From Paenibacillus allorhizosphaerae (GTDB lineage Bacteria; Bacillota; Bacilli; Paenibacillales; NBRC-103111), in NCBI RefSeq assembly GCF_910594985.1, contig NZ_CAJVCE010000024.1, positions 1 through 64,000 of the forward strand: DNA of 64,000 nt. Direction: 5' to 3'. Made by a program: the position numbers and the translations under genes. Under the pieces are notes generated by a model. That model saw only the letters and a list, made by a program, of their open reading frames with translations. It had not been told where the DNA came from and ran no database searches. Shown here piece by piece: positions 52,573 to 61,638 of this stretch; within the stretch, counting starts at the first letter, position 1; every line of letters starts with the position of its first letter.

Positions 52573-55500
52573 TTAGTTTTGCACGTTAACTTGTTGCTTC
52601 AGATAGGCGAGATCCGCCAGCATATGCTGCGCGAAGGCGGCATCCATATGCTTGCCCGCTTGTGCGGACACTTCATTTTCCAATGCGTTCAAAGCGTTTA
52701 TGAGTTTCGTTGGATTCGTTTCTTTTTGAATCTGGTTCACTTTCGCGAGCAGGCTGTTCAGCACCCCTTGATTCGAGATCAAGCCCTGGTCATGCGCTGA
52801 ACGCAGTGCTTCATCCAGGTAGTCGCGCGTCATCACGACTTTCAATACATACTGCCGCTGCGTCACGTTGCCTGCACGATCCGTTGCCGTAATGCCGATC
52901 GCATGATCGCCGATCGATAATGCGAAAGGAGCGGCCGTAATCGGCAGATTTACGTCTTTGCCGTCGAGCGTCGCTTTCACCTGATCAACTCCGCTAAGCG
53001 CGTCGGTAATATCCAACCGGATGTTCACGGCATCCGAATGGTACACTGCGCCCGTAATGGTCGTTGGAACGACCGGCCCCGTCAGATCGATGTTTACCGT
53101 GGCCGATTGCACGTCTTCCTTGTTCCCCGCCGCGTCCACGCTGTAATAGCGAAGCGTATGAACGCCTTCCTCGCGGAGTTCGGCTTGCGCGCCCATTACG
53201 TACGGAGCATCGTCGATGCTGTAGTAGGTCGTTGTCTTCGAGCCCTCGGCGTCGACCGCGCTAAGGTTGACGACTTGAGGCGCATTATGCCAGCCCGGCT
53301 TCGCATCGGCCGTCGTTACGGGAGGCGTCGCGTCCTTGGGCGTGTCCGCCGTTCGGACCGTTACGCGATTGGACGGATCCGATTCCCCGCTGGCGTTTTT
53401 CGATTTAATATAGTAGGTGTATTCCACGCCCGGTTTGACGGTACGGTCATAGTACGTATCGACCTTGGCATACCCCACGTATTGAAGCGGCTCCTCTATG
53501 GATTCCCTGTACACGTTATATTGAACCGCCCCGCCATGAGACGTCCAGATGAGTCCGACGAACGTTTCGCCCTTCAAGCCGACAAACAGATTCGTAGGCG
53601 TAGCGGGCAACGGTACGGCAATAACAAGCTCTTGCGACGGGGACGATTCGCCCATCTCGTTCTCCGCCGTTACCTTGTAGCTGTAGCTTGTACGATCCGC
53701 TGTAATGCTGTCGTCGACATATCGGGCCAACGACGTGCTGGCAATCCGGACAAAATCGTTATCGCCGCTTCCTTTCCTGTAAATGTGATACCGTTCCGCT
53801 TGATCGACCGGATTCCACTGCATCGCGAAAGCGGCGCTCGTCACCTCGCCTGCGGTCAAGCCTGCCGGCGCTTGCGGCATCGCCACCGGCGGTTTCGTCG
53901 TCGTGCTGACGACGCCAGACGCCGCGGATTCCCCGCCGATCGCCGTTGCGGTTACTTTATAGGCATAAGCGGTTGACGGGTTCACCGTCTTGTCGGTATA
54001 CGCCGCTTTAGAAACGGATGCAATCTTCTGATAAGCCCCGTCCGGAGAAGAAGCCCTGTAGATGCCATAGCTGACGGCTCCTTCGACAGGCGTCCATGCC
54101 AGTGCAACGGACATGCTCTTCGTCGCCGTAACCTGCAGTCCCGCCGGTGCCGGCGGCCTCGGCTTGGACGGATCGTAGGCGAGCACTTCCGCCTGCTGCG
54201 ACTGCGGAGATTCGCCTCCCGCATTGACAGCGGCCACTTTGTACCGATATGTTACTCCCATGACCGCCGCATCATCCGTGTAGCTGGTTGTTCCGGTGCT
54301 TCCGACGGCCTTGAAATAAGGATCCATCGACGTGGAACGGTAGACAAGGTACGCTTCCGCTCCGCTTACCGGTTCCCAGCGAAGCGATACGGCGGGTCCG
54401 TCCGCCAATTGCCCGGTCAATCCGGACGGCGATGCCGCAGGAGGCGCCGCATTCGGACTTGTCGGTTTCACGACGACGAAATAATTCATTCGGGAGGTGC
54501 TGTTATTGGCCCCCGTCACGACATGAGATCCGGCAGGAAAATGCTTTTTAAACAGCTTGTACGGTACCGGCTGGTCATCTTCGATCATCATCCCCGTATC
54601 TTCGTAGGACGATGTGAGCCATTCCGGCCGCGGCGAGATTCTTGAATCGTGTGCGACATACACATCCGCATCCGCCGCCAAGTGGAAGGAGAGCAAGTCT
54701 TGGCTCGTGGCGCTTCGGGAGGCCACTGCCGACCGAATCCACTCCATGCCCTTTACTTCATCCGGGATGGCAACGAATTTATACGTTTTGCTTCCGGTGA
54801 GCCGGTCTCCCGCAACGAAATCTCCCGGCTGGAGGTTGCTTTGAACCGACCAGTTGGCCGCATTGACAGATCCGCTGCCGCTGTTATCGTTAATAACGAC
54901 GTTGCGGATCGCTTTCCCGTCCATGCTTGGCGCCGGCTCCGCTTCCGGCTGTTCCGGCTTCGGTTCGACCGGCGGGACAAACGGCGTTCCCGACCATGCC
55001 GGCGGCGTTTTCGGATAATTCGCGGGAAATCCCGGTTCGGCCAGCTCGTTCAGGTAATCCTCGAGATTCGTGTAACCGTCTCCATTTCGATCGCCATTTC
55101 GATCCTCGGAATTGTTCGGATTCTGTCCCTTTGCCATTTCCCAAGCGTCAGGCATCCCGTCGAGGTCCGTATCGAGCGGGGCTTTTCCTCGCGTCAGCGG
55201 CGGGAATCCTCCCACGTCGTTTTCATGTCCGATGATGACGCCGGTTTGCTTGCGTACGCTGTCGATCACGCGCTGATCCACCTTGTCCCGGAGGAGCGAC
55301 GCGCCGGAGTGATTCAGAATATGATCGTAAGCTATTTCAGGCTCTTGCGTATGTACCGGCGGGTATTCGAACCGTTCCGGAACGAGGACGCTCGGCCTTT
55401 CCGCCTCCATCATCCCGCTCCCCGTGTCCGTTCCGTCGAGTACGCCGTTTTTGTTGCTGTCGATCCGGTTGTTTTTAAGATAGAGATTGTAGTTCTCATT

Positions 55501-56346
55501 GCCGCGCACGACCGCATACTGCGGGTTAGCCGAGTTCAAGCCTGCGATGAAATAATTGCCGACGACGTTGCCGTAGCCTTTCGTGCCGGACTCGCCGCCG
55601 GCTACATAAGGATAACCGCCCCAGTTGTAGACAATGTTGTTCGCGAAGTCGATCTGGCCCTTGGTTTTCGGATTGCGGTCATTGTTATGGGCGTACAGGT
55701 TATGATGCATACTAATCGTATTCATTTCGATTAACCCGCCCATGGAATGGGTGAGCAGCCCTTCCGAAATGATCGACCACTGCACTGAAATGTTTTGCGA
55801 TTTCGGATTCTCGTAATCTTTGCTTTTGACGGACAATACCTCATCCGTTCCCCATGAAAAAGAGGAGTGATCGATGATGAAATTGCGGCAATCTTCCAAA
55901 TACATCGTATCGTCGTTAAAGCTTTGCACCCCCATACGGAAGCGCAAATAGCGGATGACGACATCGCTGCAATTGATAAAACGAATGTTGTTGCCCCGGA
56001 TCGTCACGCCTTCACCCGGCGCGGTCTGGCCCGCGATGGTGATCTTGGACTTGTCCTTCACCACGATTTGAGGGATCGTAATTTCGCCCGAAATATCGAA
56101 TACGATCGTTCGCGGCGTCGATCCGGCCGTCATAAGCGCATCGTGAAACGTCCCCGGGCCCGTAAGCTCATAGCTGTTGACGTGGTACACTTCGCCTCCG
56201 CGTCCGCCGGTTGCGGCGTAACCGAAGCCTTCCGCCCCCGGGAACGCCGGCAGCGCGTCATAGCCTGCTTTCGCTACAGGCAGCGGCAGTTGGAATAAAG
56301 AAAGGCCAAGAACAAAACTTAAAATAAGCGCCAACCATCTTTTCAT
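52573..56346 (-). CDS. Secreted multidomain pectate lyase
   Basis: 1257 residues. The signal peptide is 1-27 (cut after AKA). Residues 30 to about 385 form a right-handed-helix pectate lyase of PL1-like type, with FPGAEGFG, FIIDHSSFSWGTDE and MHHNLYAHNNDRNP. Calcium-loop repeats LDTDLDGMPDAWE and NGDRNGDGYTNLEDYL follow at 391-432. A Pro/Glu linker leads to a beta domain (about 478-628). Four Fn3 modules follow (about 637-1010), then an OmpL47/Ig-like pair (about 1015-1170) and a helical tail (1175-1257). It has no sortase motif or SLH domain, so it is probably free in the medium. It cuts polygalacturonan by beta-elimination and feeds the uptake genes. AGGAGGTTCGAC sets the ATG. It is a single-gene unit with a leader of about 118 nt. 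Confidence 0.9.
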   Translation of the reverse strand: MKRWLALILSFVLGLSLFQLPLPVAKAGYDALPAFPGAEGFGYAATGGRGGEVYHVNSYELTGPGTFHDALMTAGSTPRTIVFDISGEITIPQIVVKDKSKITIAGQTAPGEGVTIRGNNIRFINCSDVVIRYLRFRMGVQSFNDDTMYLEDCRNFIIDHSSFSWGTDEVLSVKSKDYENPKSQNISVQWSIISEGLLTHSMGGLIEMNTISMHHNLYAHNNDRNPKTKGQIDFANNIVYNWGGYPYVAGGESGTKGYGNVVGNYFIAGLNSANPQYAVVRGNENYNLYLKNNRIDSNKNGVLDGTDTGSGMMEAERPSVLVPERFEYPPVHTQEPEIAYDHILNHSGASLLRDKVDQRVIDSVRKQTGVIIGHENDVGGFPPLTRGKAPLDTDLDGMPDAWEMAKGQNPNNSEDRNGDRNGDGYTNLEDYLNELAEPGFPANYPKTPPAWSGTPFVPPVEPKPEQPEAEPAPSMDGKAIRNVVINDNSGSGSVNAANWSVQSNLQPGDFVAGDRLTGSKTYKFVAIPDEVKGMEWIRSAVASRSATSQDLLSFHLAADADVYVAHDSRISPRPEWLTSSYEDTGMMIEDDQPVPYKLFKKHFPAGSHVVTGANNSTSRMNYFVVVKPTSPNAAPPAASPSGLTGQLADGPAVSLRWEPVSGAEAYLVYRSTSMDPYFKAVGSTGTTSYTDDAAVMGVTYRYKVAAVNAGGESPQSQQAEVLAYDPSKPRPPAPAGLQVTATKSMSVALAWTPVEGAVSYGIYRASSPDGAYQKIASVSKAAYTDKTVNPSTAYAYKVTATAIGGESAASGVVSTTTKPPVAMPQAPAGLTAGEVTSAAFAMQWNPVDQAERYHIYRKGSGDNDFVRIASTSLARYVDDSITADRTSYSYKVTAENEMGESSPSQELVIAVPLPATPTNLFVGLKGETFVGLIWTSHGGAVQYNVYRESIEEPLQYVGYAKVDTYYDRTVKPGVEYTYYIKSKNASGESDPSNRVTVRTADTPKDATPPVTTADAKPGWHNAPQVVNLSAVDAEGSKTTTYYSIDDAPYVMGAQAELREEGVHTLRYYSVDAAGNKEDVQSATVNIDLTGPVVPTTITGAVYHSDAVNIRLDITDALSGVDQVKATLDGKDVNLPITAAPFALSIGDHAIGITATDRAGNVTQRQYVLKVVMTRDYLDEALRSAHDQGLISNQGVLNSLLAKVNQIQKETNPTKLINALNALENEVSAQAGKHMDAAFAQHMLADLAYLKQQVNVQN

Positions 56347-56470
56347 GTCGAACCTCCTATTTCGATTTCCTGCTCCTCTTGCCCGCGACGCGATTGTAAC
56401 TGCTTACAATTTAGTTCGCGGCCAATCCGTTTCTCTACCGTCTCCCCCCTCCCTGTTTGCATGTACCGTC

Positions 56471-56540
56471 ATCTTACTCATGCGGCAGCGGCGCGTTCAA
56501 TGGTTCAATCCTCTACGTCATGCACAAATCCGGGATCGCT
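56471..56540 (-). promoter_or_regulatory. Promoter and upstream activator-like element of the pectate lyase gene
   Basis: On the minus strand TTGAAC (56495-56500), 18 bp, TAAGAT (56471-56476). The 40 bases directly upstream (56501-56540) match the element before importer operon 3 at 31 of 40 positions, including the 17-base core ATCCCGGATTTGTGCAT at 56520-56536. Just above it is an inverted repeat GCCGCATGC/GGCATGCG. The 430-bp gap between 56346 and 56777 otherwise holds the leader and the opp terminator. Confidence 0.65.
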
Positions 56541-56638
56541 CGCATGCCGCTCGGCATGCGGCTTCCGCGTTGGAAAAAATAGGATTGGCTCATGCGCTGG
56601 AGGATCGGTTTGTGAGAATACATGGCAGCCCATCATTC

Positions 56639-56677
56639 CAAAAAAATGGAAAGCGGCTCGCCATAAAGACAAGCCGC
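56639..56677 (-). terminator. Terminator of the opp-HAD operon
   Basis: On the minus strand GCGGCTTG pairs with CGAGCCGC (56653-56677), followed by TTTCCATTTTTTT. It separates the HAD gene from the pectate lyase promoter. Confidence 0.65.
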
Positions 56678-56776
56678 CGCGAATTCCGTATGGTAGATTT
56701 TCCTTTTTCTCGACAAACAGGACCGAAAACGCGTACCACCAACAGTCTTCCTCCACGTTGGTCACCCGCTCGCCTT

Positions 56777-57325
56777 TCACTTGCTCCGCTCCGCTTCGAT
56801 ATATTCCGCATTCAATCGTTCGATCAGATCGATCAACTCCATCGGCATGCTGATCGTGTAATCCGGACACTCGCTCTCGTCGGCCGGCGTTTTCGGATAT
56901 CTCGGCGTCCAATCCAGGAACACGCTGGTGAAGCCCATTTGATTGGCCCCTCTGATATCGCGGCTTAAATTGTTACCGACCATCACAATCCTTGAGCGGT
57001 CACTCTCGTTCAAGTCGAGCGCCCCCATCGCCGCTCTAAACATACGCGGGCTCGGTTTGAACGCCTTAATCGTCTCCGAATAAATCATCGTCGTAAAATA
57101 ATCGTAAATCCCGTTCTGGATAAACATATTTTTAAAAGACTGAGCCAGACCGTCAGCCACCAAGGCAAGCGTATATCCCCGCTCCACAAGCGTTCTTACC
57201 ATCGTATCCGCGCCCGGGATGACACTCGCTTTGATGACGACGTCGTTTTCGTCGCGAATTTCGGTGCCTTCGTCAATGATGGTATCGCCGCTATCCAGAA
57301 ATACAATGATTTGTTTAGGTTCCAT
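56777..57325 (-). CDS. HAD-superfamily hydrolase
   Basis: A HAD hydrolase of about 182 residues. Motif I reads VFLDSGDTI: the nucleophile Asp is there, but the usual second Asp two places later is Gly, the next residue being Asp. Motif II-III features include GNNLSRDIRGANQMGF with the Mg-binding acidic residues and KAFKPSPRMF with the Lys. The pattern fits haloacid-dehalogenase/phosphatase-like enzymes; loss of the acid/base Asp is known in some branches. Two ATG codons (57331, 57325) follow AAAGGTGG; 57325 has better spacing. The start overlaps the OppF stop, so it is the last gene of the opp operon. Substrate unknown. Confidence 0.8.
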   Translation of the reverse strand: MEPKQIIVFLDSGDTIIDEGTEIRDENDVVIKASVIPGADTMVRTLVERGYTLALVADGLAQSFKNMFIQNGIYDYFTTMIYSETIKAFKPSPRMFRAAMGALDLNESDRSRIVMVGNNLSRDIRGANQMGFTSVFLDWTPRYPKTPADESECPDYTISMPMELIDLIERLNAEYIEAERSK

Positions 57326-58358
57326 TCCCATTATCCACCTTTTCGTATGCATCGACGCCTTTTAATTGAAGCTCGCCGGCATAATGGCATGATACGTAAT
57401 GACCGCCCGCGATTTCGCGAATCGCCGGCTCATCCGTGACGCACTTTTCCGTTGTGTACGGACACCTCGGATGGAAGTGACAGCCGCTCGGCGGCTTGGC
57501 GGGGTTCGGCACTTCGCCCTCCAGAATGATTCGTTCCTTTTTGAAATTCGGATCGGGCATCGGCACAGCGGATAAAAGAGCTTCCGTATACGGATGCTGC
57601 GGAATCGCAAACAGCGAGTCGGCGGGCGCGAGCTCGACGATTTTCCCCAGATGCATCACCGCGACGCGGTCCGATATGTGTTCGACGACACTGAGATCGT
57701 GGGAAATGAAGATATACGTGATTTTATACTGCTTCTGCAAATCTTTAAGCAGGTTGATGATCTGGGCCTGTATGGACACGTCGAGCGCCGATACCGCTTC
57801 ATCGCAGACGATGAGCCGGGGACGGCTGGCGAGAGCCCGGGCAATGGCGATGCGCTGCCGCTGTCCCCCGGAAAAAGCGTGAGGATAGCGCTCTAAATAG
57901 CTCGCGTTAAGCCCCGTTTTTTCGGCGATTTCCGTTACTCTTTCCTTGATTTCGGTTTTGCTTAATTTGCTGCTTGCCGTTAAAGGCTCGCTAATAATGT
58001 TAAAGACGCTCATTCTCGGACTTAAAGAAGAATACGGATCTTGAAAAATCATCTGAATGTCTTGTCTGTACTCGTTGTATTCCTTGCCCTTCAGCTTGAG
58101 GAAGTCGCGCCGCTCTCCGTTCTCCGGGTAATATAGCACTTCCCCCGAGGTAGCCTCGATTCCCCGCACAATACAGCGGCCTAACGTTGTTTTGCCGCAG
58201 CCGGATTCCCCGACGATGCTGAATGTCTCGCCTTCGCGAAGCTCGAACGAGATATCGGAAACGACTCGAACCGGAGCATGTTTGCGAAAGCCGAAAAAGC
58301 TTTTTTTGACGTCAAAATGCTTGGTCAATCGATTGACCTGCAGAATCGGCTTGGACAC
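57315..58358 (-). CDS. oppF: Opp-type ABC transporter ATP-binding protein (OppF-like)
   Basis: A 347-residue ATPase. Walker A is GESGCGKTT, the Q-loop MIFQDPYSSL, the signature FSGGQRQRIAIARAL, Walker B LIVCDEAVSALD and the H-loop THIFISHD-like IFISHDLS. The C-terminal oligopeptide-type extension carries GCHFHPRCPY with the Cys set common to OppD/F proteins. The GTG at 58358 follows GGGGAGGAGG. The frame runs open 96 codons upstream, but that part overlaps OppD out of frame and has no motifs. It overlaps OppD by 47 bp, which suggests translational coupling. Confidence 0.93.
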   Translation of the reverse strand: MSKPILQVNRLTKHFDVKKSFFGFRKHAPVRVVSDISFELREGETFSIVGESGCGKTTLGRCIVRGIEATSGEVLYYPENGERRDFLKLKGKEYNEYRQDIQMIFQDPYSSLSPRMSVFNIISEPLTASSKLSKTEIKERVTEIAEKTGLNASYLERYPHAFSGGQRQRIAIARALASRPRLIVCDEAVSALDVSIQAQIINLLKDLQKQYKITYIFISHDLSVVEHISDRVAVMHLGKIVELAPADSLFAIPQHPYTEALLSAVPMPDPNFKKERIILEGEVPNPAKPPSGCHFHPRCPYTTEKCVTDEPAIREIAGGHYVSCHYAGELQLKGVDAYEKVDNGNGT

Positions 58359-59394
58359 GGCGATCCTCCTCCCCTTTATCGTTGTAGAGGAAACAGCGAA
58401 CGGTATGATCGGGGGAAACCCGGGTAACCGGGACGGCTTGCTTATCGCATATCCCCGGCATCCGATCCTTGCACCTGTCGAAAAATCCGCACATCGGAGG
58501 CATATCGAGCGCAAGCGGCACCGTTCCTTCAATCGATTCCAGCCGTTCGTGTTTACGCCCGAGCTTCGGCATGGAATGCAGCAAGCCTTTGGTATACGGA
58601 TGCTTCGGGTTGTTGAATATTTCCTTGACGGTGGACTGCTCGACAATTTTACCCAGATACATGACCGCCACTTCGTCGCACATTTCGGCGATAATCCCTA
58701 GATCGTGGGTGACGAGCAGGATCGCCATACCGAGCTCCTTCTGAAGCTCCTTCATCAACTCTAGCACTTGGGCTTGAATCGTCACGTCAAGCGCCGTTGT
58801 CGGTTCATCGGCAATCAACAGTTCCGGGTTGCAGGACAGCGACATCGCAATCATGGCACGCTGCCGCATGCCGCCGGAAAACTCATGGGGGAATTGTTCA
58901 AACCGCTTCTCTTCGTCGGAAATTCCGACCTTGCGCAGCATTTCCAGCGCGATTCGCTTCGCTTCCCGTTTATTTTTCGTGCGGTGCGTTAGGATAGCCT
59001 CCATAATCTGATTACCGATCGAGTACATCGGAGAAAAAGCGGTCATCGGCTCCTGAAAGATCATGGAGATTCTTTTGCCGCGTATGGCGCGAATTTGGCG
59101 CCCCGTCGGATCCATCCGCAACAAATCAACCGGCTGGGTGGAAAGCTCCGATGCGGGTTGAAACAGGATACTTCCCGTCGTCTCGCATTCCTTCGGATTG
59201 ATCGCGATAATCGCCCTGCTGGTCAAGCTTTTTCCGCAGCCTGACTCGCCGACGAGGCCAATGGTTTTCCCCTTCCTTATTTCAAAGTCCACCCCGTCGA
59301 CTGCAGCCAGCGTACCGGCATCCATGGCGATTCGGATCTTCAGGTCCGAAACGGAGAGCAGGGGCGAACCGGCGTCCATTTGATGAGCCGTCAT
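58312..59394 (-). CDS. oppD: Opp-type ABC transporter ATP-binding protein (OppD-like)
   Basis: A 360-residue ATPase with Walker [11 protein letters not shown]-loop [12 protein letters not shown], signature [15 protein letters not shown], Walker [13 protein letters not shown] and the C-terminal Cys cluster [18 protein letters not shown]. It forms the motor with OppF. GAGGGAAAAACCT precedes its ATG, 33 bp after OppC. Confidence 0.94.
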   Translation of the reverse strand: MTAHQMDAGSPLLSVSDLKIRIAMDAGTLAAVDGVDFEIRKGKTIGLVGESGCGKSLTSRAIIAINPKECETTGSILFQPASELSTQPVDLLRMDPTGRQIRAIRGKRISMIFQEPMTAFSPMYSIGNQIMEAILTHRTKNKREAKRIALEMLRKVGISDEEKRFEQFPHEFSGGMRQRAMIAMSLSCNPELLIADEPTTALDVTIQAQVLELMKELQKELGMAILLVTHDLGIIAEMCDEVAVMYLGKIVEQSTVKEIFNNPKHPYTKGLLHSMPKLGRKHERLESIEGTVPLALDMPPMCGFFDRCKDRMPGICDKQAVPVTRVSPDHTVRCFLYNDKGEEDRRVQADSAGQSIDQAF

Positions 59395-59427
59395 AGGTTT
59401 TTCCCTCGCTATATTGGTTTATATTCA

Positions 59428-60573
59428 TTATTTCTTGTAGGGATCGGCAGCATCGCGCAAACCGTCGCCCACGAAATTATAGGCGAGCACCGTAAGGATG
59501 ACCGTGCCTAACGGGATCAGCTTCCAAGGATATAAAGCGACGTTCTCGATTTGCTGAGCCTCCTGCAGCAAGACGCCCCAGCTAGTAGCAGGAGAGCGGA
59601 TGCCGAGCCCCAGAAAACTCATGGCCGTCTCGCCCAGAATCATCGACGGAATCGCTAAGGTGGCGGCTACAACCAAATAACTGATAAATCCGGGTACAAG
59701 GTGGACTCGGATGATTTTCATGTTGCGAACGCCCGAGATTTTGGCCGCCATGACGTAATCTTCGTTTTTCAAGGAAATGAATTTGCTGCGAACGACCCGC
59801 GCGAGTCCCGTCCAATCGATGAACGCAAGGATGATCGTGATGTAAAAATACATTTGCACGACCGGGATTCGAGGCGGAATCGCCGCGGACAGTGCCATCC
59901 AGAGCGGAAGCGTCGGGAACGAGCGGATAATTTCAATCAATCGTTGAATCATGGAATCGATCAAGCCGCCGAAATACCCAGAAATTCCCCCGATGACGAT
60001 CCCGAGCAGGAAGCTGATCGTTACGCCGACGAGCGGAATGCTTAGCGATATTTGACTGCCGAGAACAATACGCGAAAATAAATCGCGGCCCATGCCGTCC
60101 GTACCGAACAGGAACAATTTTCCGGGGTTATCTACGCCGAACAAATGTTTATTGGTCGGAAACACCCCCCAAAACTTATAGCTTTCCCCCTCGACGAACA
60201 GCTTGACGGGATACCTCGTTTCCGAGTCCTTCACATAAATTTTCCGGAGCGTTACGGGATCCCTGCCGGATTTGAGCCCGTACACGAACGGCTGCAGATG
60301 AAACTTGCCTTCAGCATCGATCCATCTCATGGTCATCGGCGCCGAATTGACGTACTGGCTGTCATAGCTTAGTAAACCCTGCGGAGCGATAAATTGGCCG
60401 AACAAGGCAACCGCATACAACACAATCAAAAAAAACAAACTGACTCCCGCCAACTTGTGCTTTTTGAATTTACGATACATTAATCGCCACTGGGAGCTGT
60501 AGTATTCCTCGGTCATCGGTTTGGCTTTTCGTCTGCCAATGTGGCGAAGCGGGTTGTTTATTATGGTTTTCAT
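59428..60573 (-). CDS. oppC: Opp-type ABC transporter permease (OppC-like)
   Basis: A 381-residue permease with an N-terminal span at about 45-65, an outside loop of about 120 residues and five further spans. The inner-loop motif reads YVMAAKISGVRNMKII, and the C-terminus ENVALYPWKLIPLGT...VGDGLRDAADP is the standard OppC/DppC ending. It begins 3 bp after OppB stops. The long outside loop between spans 1 and 2 is typical of OppC-like proteins of carbohydrate-linked systems. Confidence 0.93.
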   Translation of the reverse strand: MKTIINNPLRHIGRRKAKPMTEEYYSSQWRLMYRKFKKHKLAGVSLFFLIVLYAVALFGQFIAPQGLLSYDSQYVNSAPMTMRWIDAEGKFHLQPFVYGLKSGRDPVTLRKIYVKDSETRYPVKLFVEGESYKFWGVFPTNKHLFGVDNPGKLFLFGTDGMGRDLFSRIVLGSQISLSIPLVGVTISFLLGIVIGGISGYFGGLIDSMIQRLIEIIRSFPTLPLWMALSAAIPPRIPVVQMYFYITIILAFIDWTGLARVVRSKFISLKNEDYVMAAKISGVRNMKIIRVHLVPGFISYLVVAATLAIPSMILGETAMSFLGLGIRSPATSWGVLLQEAQQIENVALYPWKLIPLGTVILTVLAYNFVGDGLRDAADPYKK

Positions 60574-60576
60574 CGC

Positions 60577-61575
60577 TTACGCACCTCGGTATTCCGTACG
60601 GATTTTCGGATCGAGCCAGGCGAGCAGTATATCCGATATCAAAGTGCCGAGCACGGTCAAGATCGCCATAAAAAACAACCACGTACCGGCCAAATACATG
60701 TCCTGAGCGAGCAATGCGTTATACATGACAGGTCCTTGCAGCGGAAGGTTAAGTACAATCGCAGTAATCGTCGAGCCGGTGAAAATATGGGTCAGCGACC
60801 AACCGAGCGTGCTGACAATCGGATTAATGGCGGCGCGCGTCGGGTACTTCCATATGATTTTCATCTCCGATAATCCTTTAGCACGGGCCGTAACTACGTT
60901 TGGTTTGTTCAATTCCTCCAGCATTTGTCCCCTCATGACACGGATGAGCTCGGCCGTACTCGCGAGTCCGATCACGATGATCGGGATAATCAGATGCTTC
61001 AGAAGGTCGAGCACTTTCGCAAGCGACCATGCGCTATTGGCTTGCGCTTCCGAGAAAAGCCCCAGCAGCGGATCTCCGAAGTACACATAAGAGAGATACA
61101 TCAAGATGACCGCGAGCAAAAAGTGAGGCGTCGCCATGCCCAAAAAGCCGATTGCCGTAAAGATATAATCACCGACGGTATATTGTTTGATTGCGCTGTA
61201 AATGCCGATCGGGATGGCCAGCAAGTACGTAAAAGCCATCGTGACAATGGAAACGATAAGCGTCAGCGGCAAATATTGTCCGATCACCGCGGTTACCGGT
61301 TTGTTAAAGTTGTAAGAGTACCCGAAGTCAAAGTGCAGAACGATATTTTGGGCCCAGTAAAAATATTGCACGATCCAATGCTGATCCAGACCATATTGCG
61401 CTCTCATCTGCGCCATCTCTTGCGTCGTCATGACATCCCCGGCAGCCGCCATCTTAGCGGCATAGCTCGACACGAAATCGCCGGGAGGCAGCTGTATGAT
61501 ATAGAAAACAATGATGGAGATCACAAATACGACGGGAATCATCAATAGGCATCTTCTAACAATATATCGCAGCAT
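60577..61575 (-). CDS. oppB: Opp-type ABC transporter permease (OppB-like)
   Basis: A 332-residue permease with six spans. It opens MLRYIVRRCLLMIPVVFVIS, with the PPGDF pattern near residue 30 and the inner-loop motif VVTARAKGLSEMKIIWKYPT, both typical of OppB/DppB. A terminator-like hairpin lies between it and the binding-protein gene, so it is probably made at a lower level. Confidence 0.93.
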   Translation of the reverse strand: MLRYIVRRCLLMIPVVFVISIIVFYIIQLPPGDFVSSYAAKMAAAGDVMTTQEMAQMRAQYGLDQHWIVQYFYWAQNIVLHFDFGYSYNFNKPVTAVIGQYLPLTLIVSIVTMAFTYLLAIPIGIYSAIKQYTVGDYIFTAIGFLGMATPHFLLAVILMYLSYVYFGDPLLGLFSEAQANSAWSLAKVLDLLKHLIIPIIVIGLASTAELIRVMRGQMLEELNKPNVVTARAKGLSEMKIIWKYPTRAAINPIVSTLGWSLTHIFTGSTITAIVLNLPLQGPVMYNALLAQDMYLAGTWLFFMAILTVLGTLISDILLAWLDPKIRTEYRGA

Positions 61576-61596
61576 CCGTTCTCCCTCTTTCTTTAG

Positions 61597-61625
61597 AAAA
61601 AAGGGGGGAAACCGCTTCCCCCCTT
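61597..61625 (-). terminator. Partial terminator between the binding-protein and permease genes
   Basis: On the minus strand AAGGGGGGAA-GCGG-TTTCCCCCC followed by TTTTTTC, in the 63-bp gap between OppA-like and OppB-like genes. It should let some RNA polymerase through, giving more binding protein than membrane parts. Confidence 0.75.
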
Positions 61626-61638
61626 GGGTGACTGCCGA

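Noticed and set aside
53038-55734. Long plus-strand frames antisense to the pectate lyase gene
   Set aside because: They are Arg-rich shadows of the Fn3 and lyase codons without any domain.
58359-58646. 96-codon N-terminal extension of OppF
   Set aside because: It overlaps OppD coding sequence in another frame and lacks ABC features; GGGGAGGAGG marks the GTG at 58358.
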